Origin: a virus
IMG/VR virus record: IMGVR_UViG_3300010885_023060
Span: 1-64,000 of that record
Length of the DNA stretch: 64,000 nucleotides
Strand: one strand, 5' to 3'
Shown here: piece by piece, positions 40,129 through 51,490 of the stretch
Layout: every line of letters starts with the position of its first letter
Position numbering within the stretch: position 1 is the first letter of the stretch
Notes under the pieces: generated by a model
What the model was told of the DNA's origin: nothing
Database searches by the model: none
What the model saw: only the letters and a program-made list of their open reading frames with translations
Translations under genes and position numbers: made by a program

Positions 40129-42636
40129 TTATACTACCTTCATTCCTATCTTGTAGGAGTATATAATTGGAGTAGAATTAACTACTCTATCTTTCTTCAT
40201 TACAGCTTTAAATACAACTGAATTTATTTCTTGTGGAACTTCTGGAGAGTTAAAGTATGCTATTTGACTAAGGTTTGTTGTAGTGGTTAAGTTTTGATTG
40301 AAAGCCAATACTTCTGGTATTCCAGCAAAATTCTTTTCCATTGGAGAAATTTGTATCCACTTTGATCCATTGTCTACGCTAATATAGTAATCTATTCTTG
40401 ATGTGCCAATGATTTCCCCAGAGGAATCTACCTCAACAGGAGAGTGGTCTTCAACTTGAAGGCTCAATAACTCTAGCTTACCGTATATCTTATATGGCTT
40501 AGATACAATCTCGCATACGTCAGCATAAGACTCATAGCCTACAAAAATATCTCTGATCCCGATTGCTGCTCTATCTGCTTTAAGGTATTCAAAATTTCTT
40601 TTTAAAAACAAATCTTTATTTTTTTGAGCGTCCGTTGCATCCTGAGAAGTTTCTCTAGTCAGGTTTGTTGCAGTTGGAAAATTAACTACCTTAATAAAGA
40701 ATGAATTAGCTAATTGAGAAACCGCCAAAGTTCCAGCACTAATTGCAACAGAAAAAGATAAACCGCTTACTGCAGATACTTTATACTTACCTCTTGTTAC
40801 TAGGTCTAAGTCTGAAGAAGTGTTTATGTAAACATAATCATTAACTGCAAGACCATGAGCCTCTTGACAAGTAACGGTTGCAGTACCAGATGCTGCAGAT
40901 ATGGATGTTATCTTCTTCTTAAGCGAGTTAACATATTGTTCCATATCTTGTTCTGCTAAAACAAAAATTACTAAGGGACCAGATTTATCGTCTGTAGCAT
41001 TTTCTTGCAAGATTGTACCCAATACTGAATTAGCTGTAGTTTGTTCTGTATACTTTTCTGCCATTGTCTTAGATGAAACAAATACTCTAAAAGAACCGAC
41101 TCCCTGAATATACTTCAACTGTCTGTAATAGTAAGTCGTTGCATCTTTTATAAAGTTAATAGTACTTATGGTTCTATTAGTTAATTCAAAATACTTTACA
41201 TTAACCCTAACAATATTTGTGGTAGACGATTTTTTTTCAGTAGGTTTTCCTATGAATGGGACTACAACACTTTTGTCCCATGATACTGCTTCTGACTTAT
41301 AGTTGTTGGCGTCAGAAACTATTGCGCTAGCAGTAAATCTATCTTGCCCCATCCATTTAACTGCTCCCTGTGTAGCTAGGTCTCTAGTCTCATATGGAGT
41401 CCAGTATGCATGTTTGATGCTAACCTCTTTAAACTCAGCTTGTTCAAAAGTAATATATATTTTGTTTGCTTTAATCTTTTGAAACTTAAAAACACCCTTA
41501 TTATAGAAGTATCTATTTTTTAAAGACAGTGATGGAGCTGAGATGTCAGAGCCTATGTATATTGATTCGTTAGAAAAAAGATCTGTTGTCCTATTAACTG
41601 TTTCATCTAAGAGTTTTATTGAAGTAATTTTTATATTTTTAATAGAAGCTATTTGATCATATCCAAAAAATGGAACCACAGAGATGTGATTTATATATTC
41701 ACTTTTTTTATTTGGCGTTTGTATCTCCACCGTTAATTTAAGTGGTTTAGTTTTATCAAAAGATGACCAATTAATAAATGATTGATTTATGCCAGTAGTA
41801 GTGTTTGAATATAAGAATTCATAATCTCTTCTAGAAACTGTGCCAAGTACGCCAAGCGTATCCCCAAACTGCTTAACGTTAATAGCCTCATACTCAAAGT
41901 ATGTAGCTGGACTCTCGTCAAGCATCGCTAGTTCATTAGACCTTAGTAAGGCGCTATCCTTTTCATAAAGAAATGGATTTCCTTTAGATTCATCCGTTTG
42001 GAATAAGTGATAGCTGCCAGCTAGTCCATTGGATATGTCAACGGTTTGGATATTCTTAGTTATCACATCGTTGTAGTTTTGATTAACTATTTTAATAGAT
42101 CCAGACATTTTCTTTATCTTGTTAGTTGGCAAACAAGCAAAGCCATTTGAAACTTCTGGCATTCTGTTTTGTTTAATTTTGTCAACATCTACAAAATCTA
42201 AATTATTAAATAAGTCACCAAAATAAGTAATGTTAGTTGCTGAACTAGAAGAATATAAATCTAAAACATTTATTTTAGATCTTATTCTTGAAATAAGATT
42301 CTTTTCTAGCTCTATTTGATTAGAAATTTGATTAAATGTATTGACATAGTTAGCAACTAATGAATCAAATTGATTCAATATCATGTTGACATCTTTAGAT
42401 ATATTTGAAGAAAAATTATTAAACTTCTCAGATGATGGTATCTCACCCTTGTTGAAGAACTTTAATTCAGATAGAGGAGAGCCAATTGAAGTTTGAATTT
42501 GAGACAAAAGATCCTTGTATGCTTTGTCAAAATCTTTTGGATTGTTATTCTCATTTTTTGCATACTTTAACAAAAAGTCTTGAACTTTAGATATTACCTG
42601 GCTATAAGCAAGGGTGTCTGTAGATAATTGCGCCAT
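40129..42636 (-). CDS. Large tail/baseplate protein, 835 aa
   Basis: N-terminal 150 residues helical (KVQDFLLKYAKNENNNPKDF, coiled coil near LEKNLISRIRSKI), then beta-rich. The region around residues 580-640 (ISAASGTATVTCQEAHGLAV, then a DYVYI strand) looks like an Ig/beta-sandwich repeat. Same style as its neighbours; probably from one ancestor. Confidence 0.55.
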   Translation of the reverse strand: MAQLSTDTLAYSQVISKVQDFLLKYAKNENNNPKDFDKAYKDLLSQIQTSIGSPLSELKFFNKGEIPSSEKFNNFSSNISKDVNMILNQFDSLVANYVNTFNQISNQIELEKNLISRIRSKINVLDLYSSSSATNITYFGDLFNNLDFVDVDKIKQNRMPEVSNGFACLPTNKIKKMSGSIKIVNQNYNDVITKNIQTVDISNGLAGSYHLFQTDESKGNPFLYEKDSALLRSNELAMLDESPATYFEYEAINVKQFGDTLGVLGTVSRRDYEFLYSNTTTGINQSFINWSSFDKTKPLKLTVEIQTPNKKSEYINHISVVPFFGYDQIASIKNIKITSIKLLDETVNRTTDLFSNESIYIGSDISAPSLSLKNRYFYNKGVFKFQKIKANKIYITFEQAEFKEVSIKHAYWTPYETRDLATQGAVKWMGQDRFTASAIVSDANNYKSEAVSWDKSVVVPFIGKPTEKKSSTTNIVRVNVKYFELTNRTISTINFIKDATTYYYRQLKYIQGVGSFRVFVSSKTMAEKYTEQTTANSVLGTILQENATDDKSGPLVIFVLAEQDMEQYVNSLKKKITSISAASGTATVTCQEAHGLAVNDYVYINTSSDLDLVTRGKYKVSAVSGLSFSVAISAGTLAVSQLANSFFIKVVNFPTATNLTRETSQDATDAQKNKDLFLKRNFEYLKADRAAIGIRDIFVGYESYADVCEIVSKPYKIYGKLELLSLQVEDHSPVEVDSSGEIIGTSRIDYYISVDNGSKWIQISPMEKNFAGIPEVLAFNQNLTTTTNLSQIAYFNSPEVPQEINSVVFKAVMKKDRVVNSTPIIYSYKIGMKVV

Positions 42637-42646
42637 AATAATAATC

Positions 42647-45310
42647 CTAATTTATTTTATTCTTAAATAAGTTATCATATTTTATTAAATTAATCAATAA
42701 AGAATCTCTTCTTTCAGAAGAAAATTTAAATATTAATCTATCTACTGAATAGTTTTGAGGATCAGACGTTAAAGATCTCATGACAACCCTGTACCTAAAG
42801 GACTTAGGAACGTACTGATATAGTACTTTAAATCCTGTTTTAATTTGTTTATTAAATATGATTGAGTCCCCCGAATGAATGAACAAAACTAAGTCTGACG
42901 TATAGAACTGTTCTATTGAAAAATTATCAATTAAATAATTAGATAGATTAACTGCAGCACTTCCGTCACTCATTAAAATTTTGACTGGTGAATAATTTGA
43001 ATAATCATGATTATTTATTGCTGCAGAAGATGTAGTCACTGTACCTAGGACTGGAGAATAGATTGCATTAATAAACTTTGAACTGTCTATATACGGGTCA
43101 TTAGATAGTCTGACCCTATTCCCAGCTGAAGTGCCACTAAAGTATTCTCCATTAGATCCATTATAATTTGGACTTATTAACATTGGAGTTGCTACGCCCC
43201 TAGCGTGAAGGTCAACCTCTTTATATAGGCCTACGTTGCTTGGGGTATAAGAAACAAAATATGCACTGTTTGGATTGTATGAATTAATTTTTATACTTCT
43301 GCCGTTTAAAGCTGTAATACCATTAATCTTTGTTGCGGAATTTTCATATAGGTAGATAGATGTTAGGTCTGGGTTAAACCTTAGAGTGCATTCTCCATTA
43401 GAGTTTGGAAAAATCTTTTCAGATCTTATTGAGCTATCTCCATATGGGATAATTGGTTTCCAATCAGATTCGCTAGTTGGACTATCTACTACAGAGACAC
43501 TAAACTCTATTGAGGTCTTATCATTATTTGGCTGAGAAGACTTGTTTGTTATCTCACTGAAATAATCAGTTAACATTTTTGTTTTGATTGGTCTTCCCTT
43601 GGTGTCAATTTTTCTACTAACAAAAAATGATTTTGTTTTTGATGCGTCTGATGGACTGCTTGTACTTAATGTAAACATTCCAAAGTTTTTAAAAGAAAAA
43701 CTATATTCATACATATTTATTGTTTCTACACTGTTTAAAATATTTTCTGCGTCTGACTTATCAAAGGCAGCAAAGTTCTGCTCAAAAAAGTGCAAGTTTT
43801 TATCGACTATATTAGAGTCACCGATTGGAGCTAGTCCACTAGACAGCATTGATTGCACTGACTTTGTAGCGTCTCTTGCATTGGATTCAATATACGTCGA
43901 TGCTAATTGATTCCTTAATCTAGATCCTATCGTATAAGAAACTACAGAAAAAATCATATTAGATAGAAGTGATGTATTTTTAAACTTATTAAAAGAATCA
44001 AGATCTGAATAGTATCCATCCTTAGTAAGTTTTTCTACCACACCAAAGTTCTTCTTAGACAAAGAGTCTGGATAATAGCTAGTAAAATTATAATTATATA
44101 CTTTTTGATTTCTTAATATATACGATTTTTCAGTGTCTTTTAAGAAAAATTTAATAACATAGTCTTGTAGGGTATCATGTTTGTCAGATTTAGACTTCCT
44201 TATCTCCGATACTATTTCAGATATAAGTTTAGAACTAGACTCTGATTGTATTGGAGAGATCTTTGTTCTTGCATAATTTGTTTGAGCGAAGATAACTATG
44301 ATTGATTTTACTTGATAGGTTTGGTCAAAATCAATATCTTGATCTTTTTCTAAAGAATAAGTTGCGTCCAATAATGGTTTCTTTGAAAGAACTTTTGAAG
44401 ATCTTGTTGAAGCTCTTGTATCCTCCGTCTCTACAACTATTTGTGCTACCAACAGTCCTTTTGTATAGTTTGGAGATATTCTTAATCTAGCAAGAGGGAG
44501 AAGTCTGTTGAATTCTATTTTGACCGCAACCTGTGCAGAAGATGGGACTTCAACTCCATTTCTATAGTTTGAATACTCTGGTTGATCAAAAATAGAAGTC
44601 TTAATAACAAAAGGGCTTTTAGCAGTTAGGCTCCAGCATTGGGAGTTTACACTATTGAATATCTTTTCAACACCCGTATCAGAAGATATAAACTGTTTAG
44701 AAAAATTAGTATCATACGTTATACTTTTAATCTCATTGTTTGAAATGTTATTTAAAAGAAAATTATAACTTTGAGAATATTTTAGAGTTCCTGTTGCACT
44801 ATCTACGTATGCTAGCTGACTATTAACAAAAGAAGAACCATCTCTATCTGGAATAATTATATTTTGATTTTCATTTATATATGAATTTTGTTCATTATCA
44901 AAATTTTCTATAAAAGAAGAGTTATACAAATCGTCTTCCCCAGATATGAATGAATAGTTATTTATATAAGAATCCATATAGCTAATATCTTTTTCTATTT
45001 TTTGCAATTCACCACCAAATACATTTGACATAGAAGACCCTAAAAGCATTATTGATTGAGAAATGTCGTATTGAGTTCTTACTCTTAGGTCAAGATCCCT
45101 AAACATGTCAAGTATTACAGTTCTTTGAATTGGCTGCATTTGCCTAATCATAGCTGGAGAAAAGTCTGACGGACCAGTAAATGATGAAATCTTATTAATC
45201 AATCTTCCTAATTCTGATTTTTCTGCGGAAGAATCGGCTAGTATAGACTTGATTGCTTTTCTTGATTGGGAGCTAAAAGATGTGACATAATCACTTAATT
45301 GAGTTTGCAT
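42647..45310 (-). CDS. Large tail/baseplate protein, 887 aa
   Basis: Helical start (RKAIKSILADSSAEKSELGR), then a long beta-rich part. No catalytic motif seen. It begins one base before the end of the 2,058-aa gene, so both are probably translated in series. Confidence 0.55.
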   Translation of the reverse strand: MQTQLSDYVTSFSSQSRKAIKSILADSSAEKSELGRLINKISSFTGPSDFSPAMIRQMQPIQRTVILDMFRDLDLRVRTQYDISQSIMLLGSSMSNVFGGELQKIEKDISYMDSYINNYSFISGEDDLYNSSFIENFDNEQNSYINENQNIIIPDRDGSSFVNSQLAYVDSATGTLKYSQSYNFLLNNISNNEIKSITYDTNFSKQFISSDTGVEKIFNSVNSQCWSLTAKSPFVIKTSIFDQPEYSNYRNGVEVPSSAQVAVKIEFNRLLPLARLRISPNYTKGLLVAQIVVETEDTRASTRSSKVLSKKPLLDATYSLEKDQDIDFDQTYQVKSIIVIFAQTNYARTKISPIQSESSSKLISEIVSEIRKSKSDKHDTLQDYVIKFFLKDTEKSYILRNQKVYNYNFTSYYPDSLSKKNFGVVEKLTKDGYYSDLDSFNKFKNTSLLSNMIFSVVSYTIGSRLRNQLASTYIESNARDATKSVQSMLSSGLAPIGDSNIVDKNLHFFEQNFAAFDKSDAENILNSVETINMYEYSFSFKNFGMFTLSTSSPSDASKTKSFFVSRKIDTKGRPIKTKMLTDYFSEITNKSSQPNNDKTSIEFSVSVVDSPTSESDWKPIIPYGDSSIRSEKIFPNSNGECTLRFNPDLTSIYLYENSATKINGITALNGRSIKINSYNPNSAYFVSYTPSNVGLYKEVDLHARGVATPMLISPNYNGSNGEYFSGTSAGNRVRLSNDPYIDSSKFINAIYSPVLGTVTTSSAAINNHDYSNYSPVKILMSDGSAAVNLSNYLIDNFSIEQFYTSDLVLFIHSGDSIIFNKQIKTGFKVLYQYVPKSFRYRVVMRSLTSDPQNYSVDRLIFKFSSERRDSLLINLIKYDNLFKNKIN

Positions 45311-48300
45311 TTAAACTGTTCTCCAATCATTTCCATCCATGTCCTGTATATCAAAGCTAACCCCAGCAGTTAGATTTGACCTAACTATGGAATATAATTC
45401 TTCTTCAGAAGTAAAGTGATCTTTAACCTCTTTAGGAATTCTAACTATGACATACCCACCGTTTGGATATATATACCCTTTACCAGAATAGACATCAGCA
45501 AATGACAATATGTTATCATTAGCTTTTGCTAGTGATGCTGAGTTCTCTGTTCCAGATATTCCACCACCCTTAACTCTAAGGTCAAGAAATGATATATCTT
45601 CAAAAGAGTATGAATTAATTACATTAATAGTACCTATGTGAAGAGCTAAAGGATTATATTCAGCTTTTGATATATCAAATATATCATATTTATCTGTCCA
45701 ATTAACTATATTTTCAACTAAATAATTAGAATCAACAAGATAAGAGTTGTTTACATTATACTCTACTTGAGTAGGAAGAATGTAAATATGTATTGGTTTA
45801 TCTATTTTTTGAGCCGTTGGACTAAATGGGTTTAATGGTATTTCTTTTCCATTAACATGTCTTACAACTATGTTTGAGTTTTTGACAACATAGCTTACTC
45901 TTATATTTTGTGGGTTGCTAGGAACTATGTTTTGTTTAAACATTACGTTTCCAGTATGTTTATCATACGAAGAGATTAAAGAAGGGTCTAATTTTGACCA
46001 TGTTCCTGTTGTGGTGTTTTTTATTTCTACAGTCATCCAAGGTTCTGCAACATTTGCATCGGTGTATTTACTGTCAAATCCAGTCTTATTCAATTGCTTT
46101 TGATATGTATGAAATGTCCCATGTCTAACTTTAATAACATTTTCTGCTATCAGGATAGGATGCTCTTCCCATACGTCATAATAACCAGAACCAAAAATAG
46201 AAGAAGTATTTGTCATCAATCCTGTTGTGTCATAGAGACATCGAAGCGTTTTTCCATTATGATTCTTTAAAAAGTTTGAATAATTATAGTTAGGAATTGT
46301 TATGTTCTTAAAAAACTTTCCAGAACCAACACCGATAAACCAAGAGTCAAATTTAGATAAATCATTTGGTGGAGGATAAACTCCGATTTTTTGTTTAGTT
46401 ATGCTCTTTAAGGAATATAGGGGAGCTATTGTTTTATTTGGAAGCTGTGAAAGAGAAAGCATATAAGAGTCTCCACCTAATATATTTCTAGTAGATGATT
46501 CACCATCAGCGTCGTAAGCTAACAGTGCTATGTATATATTATTTTTCTCTGCTTCATAGTCAAGGTAGGAGAGTTTTTTGCCATAGAATCTTTTAGTTAA
46601 TCTATTATAAAATTCCCACCTTAAACCATACGAGTACTCAGTTAACGCGTCGTGATTCCACAAAAGGTTTATAAATCCAAACGAAACACTTTCTGTAGCA
46701 TTGGCTGGTCTTATTGAGGTAAAATCTGGAAAACCTATTGGATTTCTATTTGCATCCGTCAACAAAACGATTCCATCTATAGCAGAAATAGTTTTTGGAA
46801 TTTTTCTCAGTGGCTTTGATGCATCATCTGCATCACAGATACGGTAGTCTAAGTCACTTAACTTTATTATTTCTGAAGATTTTGTTTCAACTTCAAAAGA
46901 AGCATTGATTTTAGTATTAACTATGTAAGTTCCTGTAGCAGCGGGGACTGCAGAAATTTCAAAATCTGAGGTAGCAAGTGCTGGTGTTGGGACACCTACT
47001 TTATTGGCAGCAGTTACAGAAGGAGCAGAGGTTATAGATAGCCCAGACGTATCATTTAATGATAAATTAAAGTTAGTGTTAGAATCAAAAGCGTAATTGA
47101 TTGCTCCCATGTTCTGAATAGAGGAGTCATTATAGATATATAGTTTGTTGCCTGATCCAGAATAATATACGGGATGTGGATATTGAACGTTCTGTAGATT
47201 CTGTAGATCTTCAGACACGACCCTTATGTCTTCCAGATACATCTGAGTTATTGTTGACTGAGTATTGGAGTTTGAGGTAATAAGAGATCTAAGTCCACCA
47301 TTAAGAACTAACTGGTAAAACTCTCCAGTAGAAACAACTGTTGTTCCAGTCATTACCCCAGTTCCAACTCCTCTAACTGCACCAGTTTCTGTTCTAATAG
47401 TTGCAGCAGCTTTTTCTACCATCATATCAAATTCAATATTTGCTACTGAAAATCCTTCAGCGTTTGGACCAAGGCCCCCGACTGCATCTCCAACAAGTTC
47501 AAGCATTATATACTTGATACCTCTTCTACCGCCAGTATCTATATGAAGTTTATTATCTGCGAGAAGATTAACATCTACTTTTTTAGAAAACACAGATCTT
47601 ATTCCTGAGTAGTTTACTCCTGGAATTTTGTGTGAGTTTTCACTATACAGATTCTTGTCGTATAGATAGATGTTTTTAATTATTGTATTCCATTTGCCAG
47701 CAGTAAATAATACTTCTTTTAATTCAACGCATTCTTCTGGAACTTTTACTATAAGATAATCTTTTATCTCTGTAGGTCCTTTTGTTCCAGTAAAACTTAT
47801 TCTTCTATATTCAGTAGTTCCTATAGCAGATATATCAGAGTATCTTACAGCAGCATTGATATATTCTTTAATATTTTCATTTTTAATTGCAGATAATTTT
47901 GAATCAAACTCTGTAGGGTAGTACCTTTTTAGATCTATCCAGTATTGAGCTAATACAGATTTAGTTTCAGAGTCAGTAATTCCATCTATAAAGGATTGCT
48001 TTTTCTTATTTTGAAATAACTTAATTGAGTTGGCAGTAGCAGATCCATATTGTCCATCTACTGCTAACTTTCTAGACATAAACTTTGTTTCTTCATTTAT
48101 TTTATTCAAAGTGTGTTGAATGTATTTTACATACTCACTCTTCACTAAGACGGTTGAAGAAGAAGAGGGACTAGGAGAAGAAGAAGGAGCAGATTTTTGT
48201 TCTGGGTAAACCATTAAGGTTTTGCCATATTCAACTAGGAAACTAGTTATAAGTAGTGACCATCCTGATTGTTGTCCATATTTTTGTGAAAGAATTGTTA

Positions 48301-51300
48301 TTCCAGATGGATGAATAGTTGTTAAAAATTGATCAAAATCTTCTTCTTTTGCTAAATCTCCAAATTGTTCATACATACCTAGAGATCTAAACTTTTGCGC
48401 ATGTTGAAGATAGAAATCAAGGACTGTCAGTCCTGCGTATTTACTGCCGACATAAGCGGGTCGTGTAGCGTAATCAGATTGCAAGAATGAAGCAGGAGAT
48501 ATTATAAACATACCAAATTCAGATGCTAATATGTTTGTGAATAAGCTAGGAGTTCCCGTAGGTTTACCCACACTGGTTCCACCAGATGATCCTCCAGAGG
48601 TTGATGTGTAGCCAACTCTATATTCGTCCCACTTTTTAGAGATAGGAATATCTCCTGTGTAATGGAAGTTGTTATAAACATTGTCTGTTTTATCTTGGTC
48701 TACTGCAAGTATGTCAGTTCTTGAAAATGCTTTTGTTGGATAATAGTATCCGTAGAACGGAGAATTTTTATTTGATATTGCAATACCAGAATCTTTTATA
48801 TCTTTAATACTTTTTACTAAAGGATATAAACCACTTTCTGCTGGAGGTAAATACTTTACATTTCCAGTTCCATTAATATTAACAGTGAAAGGTGCTTGCC
48901 AATTAACTGTATAGTTTGAAGATAGTTCTTTAACTTTTCTATATGAATAGCTTGTCTTTACGTCGAAGTCATAATTTTTTACAGATTGAGCTCTACCTAA
49001 ATATTCTTTTGGTATTTGTATTGAACTGTCTGGGCTAGTTAGATACTCAGATTCGTCAACTATCATATATGGATATTGAATGGCTGAAAAATTAAATTCA
49101 ACTGATTCAACCTTAGCATAGGCATCAACTGTGAGTGGAGCAGAACCATTTGAAGAAACTATTTGACTTTTTGCAGCAGTTGAAAGCTCATGGGCATAGT
49201 ACGGAGCTTCTGTATTTCCATAAAAATAATCTGTGGAAGAAACTGAATCAAAATTTAAGAACCCAACTGAGTCATTTGTGCACTCAAGGTAGAAAGTTAC
49301 GTTTGATAGATCATTATTAATAATAGATGAATTAACTCCAGTAACTGAAGAGAAGTTAGACAATAGAACATTAGAAATAGAATTTTCTATTTGTCTACAG
49401 AATTTTGTCGATGCCGTAGATGCGTTTGCATCTGTTGTTATCTGTGTTTTATCAGAGAAGTTGTATATTTGCTTTTCCTGAGGTGTAAGAACAGTAACTG
49501 CACCACCTGTTCTAGCTCCGTTAATCGTCCACGAACTTTTCCATGGAGTTGCAAACCACATGTCAGACGACTGTCCAAGCGTTACCTGTCTACTAGAAAT
49601 TACTTTATTTCTAATACTTTCTGAAACAATATTGTAAAAGAATTTAATTGCTCCCTCTATAGAAGGGTTAACCGCAGTAATGCCTGCTGTCAAGATGTTG
49701 GATTGACCATTGTTTACCGTTGCACTTGCTATCCCAGTGTTTTGATAGGAATCATTTAGTAGGTTAGATATTTGATTTGCACTAAAATATATTGCTGGTC
49801 TTTCAGAAGAAAGGTCGGTACCTGCATTTGTTGGATACTTTTTTATAACAACTGAATTATTATTAGACAATCTAACTATTGAGTTATTTTGTATAGATGA
49901 CCAATCTGCTGTTGCTGATGTTACAAAAGATCTTATGGGATATGAAGATCCAGTTAATGGGTCTTTTCTTTTTCCAAATACTCCATAAGAAAGCTGGGCT
50001 GTTGACTCAGAAAAGTCAGACATATTCCAAGCATTAAATGTTGTATTGCCGTTAACGTAAGAGTTTATTAAAGAAAGATAATTTGTAGAATCGCTAGTGA
50101 TTGAATAGTTAATGTTAAAATTATTTAATCCAGCATTTGCAGCTGTAGACGTATCGAGAAGGTAGCCACAGTCTATGAAGACAGAAATCTTCTTATTGAG
50201 CAATGCATTTATAACGCTAGCTTGGACTTCAGTTATTGGACTAGTAGGTGCCCAATAAAGAATGTCAAAATCATACTGTAATATTGAGGGACTAGTGATA
50301 TCAATCGACCAATAGTCTTTGTTTGATTTATCAGATATGTTTGATGCTGGATTTTCAAAAGAAAATCTTAATGTATTTAATGGATAGTTTTCCATATTAC
50401 TAAATACAAATGGGAATCTTAAACTAGATGTACCAGAGCTATTAATCACCGCACAATGAACTATCGGCTGTTCTTCATCAGCATAGATGTTCCTTAAGCT
50501 GCTGTAATCGTAAACTATTTTTGCTGCTAGTCTGTAACTAAATGACTCAAATGTTCTAGGATCTTGAAAAGCTTTTCTTGGAACAATTGTTTTCCATCCA
50601 GGAACGTCATTCTTATGAGTTAAAATTCTGTTTTCTTTATGAGAAAAAAGCTGAGTAGAATATATTCTTTTTGATTCAGAAGAGAAGTCAACAACTTCTG
50701 ATTCTTCAACAACGTAATCATAGTATGGTGTGGTATTAATCTTTTCTTTATATCCTAAGAATTGATTCGTAGGAACTCCACTGCCCGATATCTCAAACTT
50801 GTCATATACTAAACTCAAATTTTTTGGATCAGACTCCTCAAGAAGAACTATAATTCTATAAAAAGAATCATTTCTAGAAATTTTTGAATTATCTCTTGAA
50901 TACTTTTCTAATATAATTTGATACTTATTTACGCCATTTGAATCAACATGCTTATCGCCAAAATCATCAACTACTTTAATAGCTAAATTATCTGGACTAA
51001 TAAGCGGGATAGAGTCTTCAAGGCCAGTGTACAAGGACACTGTAGAGCTTTGAATTGTAAAAAACTTACTTACATAATAACTATGCACAAAGTTCTTTGA
51101 AGTTAGCTCATCTATTCTATTTGTATAGTTTTTGTCAAAAGGTGTAAGTGACTGAGCAGTACTGTTGTATAGTAGTTTGTTAGTTACTGATACTTCTGAG
51201 CTATTAACTATAGGCGAATGCTTGTATTGATTTCTTTCAACATCATTGCTTGCATACCTTAGTACTCCAAACTCATCGGAATACATAATTGAGTCTGTCT

Positions 51301-51488
51301 CTTCAATTGGGGATGGAACTGAATTCTCTGGAATAAAACCAGACAGGTCCACTACCCTTAGGTTACTAGAGGGACTTACTCCCTCAGTATCAAACCATCC
51401 GTAAATTGACTGCGCCAGCTGGTAGTTTATAGCCCTTTTTTATTGCGAGTTCTTTTTTATTATCTGTTTCGTTTTTAAAAGATCTCAT
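45311..51488 (-). CDS. Giant tail protein with PG-binding domain, made by +1 shift at CGG (2,058 aa)
   Basis: The first 30 codons (51488-51399, MRSFKNETDNKKELAIKK...) end in CGG; +1 reading continues WFDTEGVSPSSNLRVVDLSG into the 2,028-aa body. Without the shift the first frame stops 2 codons later and the body has only a GTG without a ribosome site, whereas the ATG at 51488 has AGAGGAAT. Around residues 1,100-1,170 a peptidoglycan-binding-like domain (YVKYIQHTLNKI, then KLAVDGQYGSATANSIKLFQ) follows a Ser/Pro linker (SAPSSSPSPSSSS). Probably a cell-wall-contacting tail component. Confidence 0.75.
51398..51401 (-). other. CGGA +1 recoding site 4 (2,058-aa tail protein)
   Basis: Codons AAT TTA CGG, then A skipped, then TGG TTT GAT. 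Zero frame ends ATG GTT TGA, 2 codons after CGG. Shifting is needed for the N-terminus to join the 2,028-aa body. Confidence 0.8.
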
Positions 51489-51490
51489 CT

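Noticed and set aside
45311-51352. Treating the 2,013-codon frame with GTG start as a complete gene
   Set aside because: No ribosome site at that GTG; in-frame sequence continues upstream and joins an ATG with a good site through the CGG at 51401.
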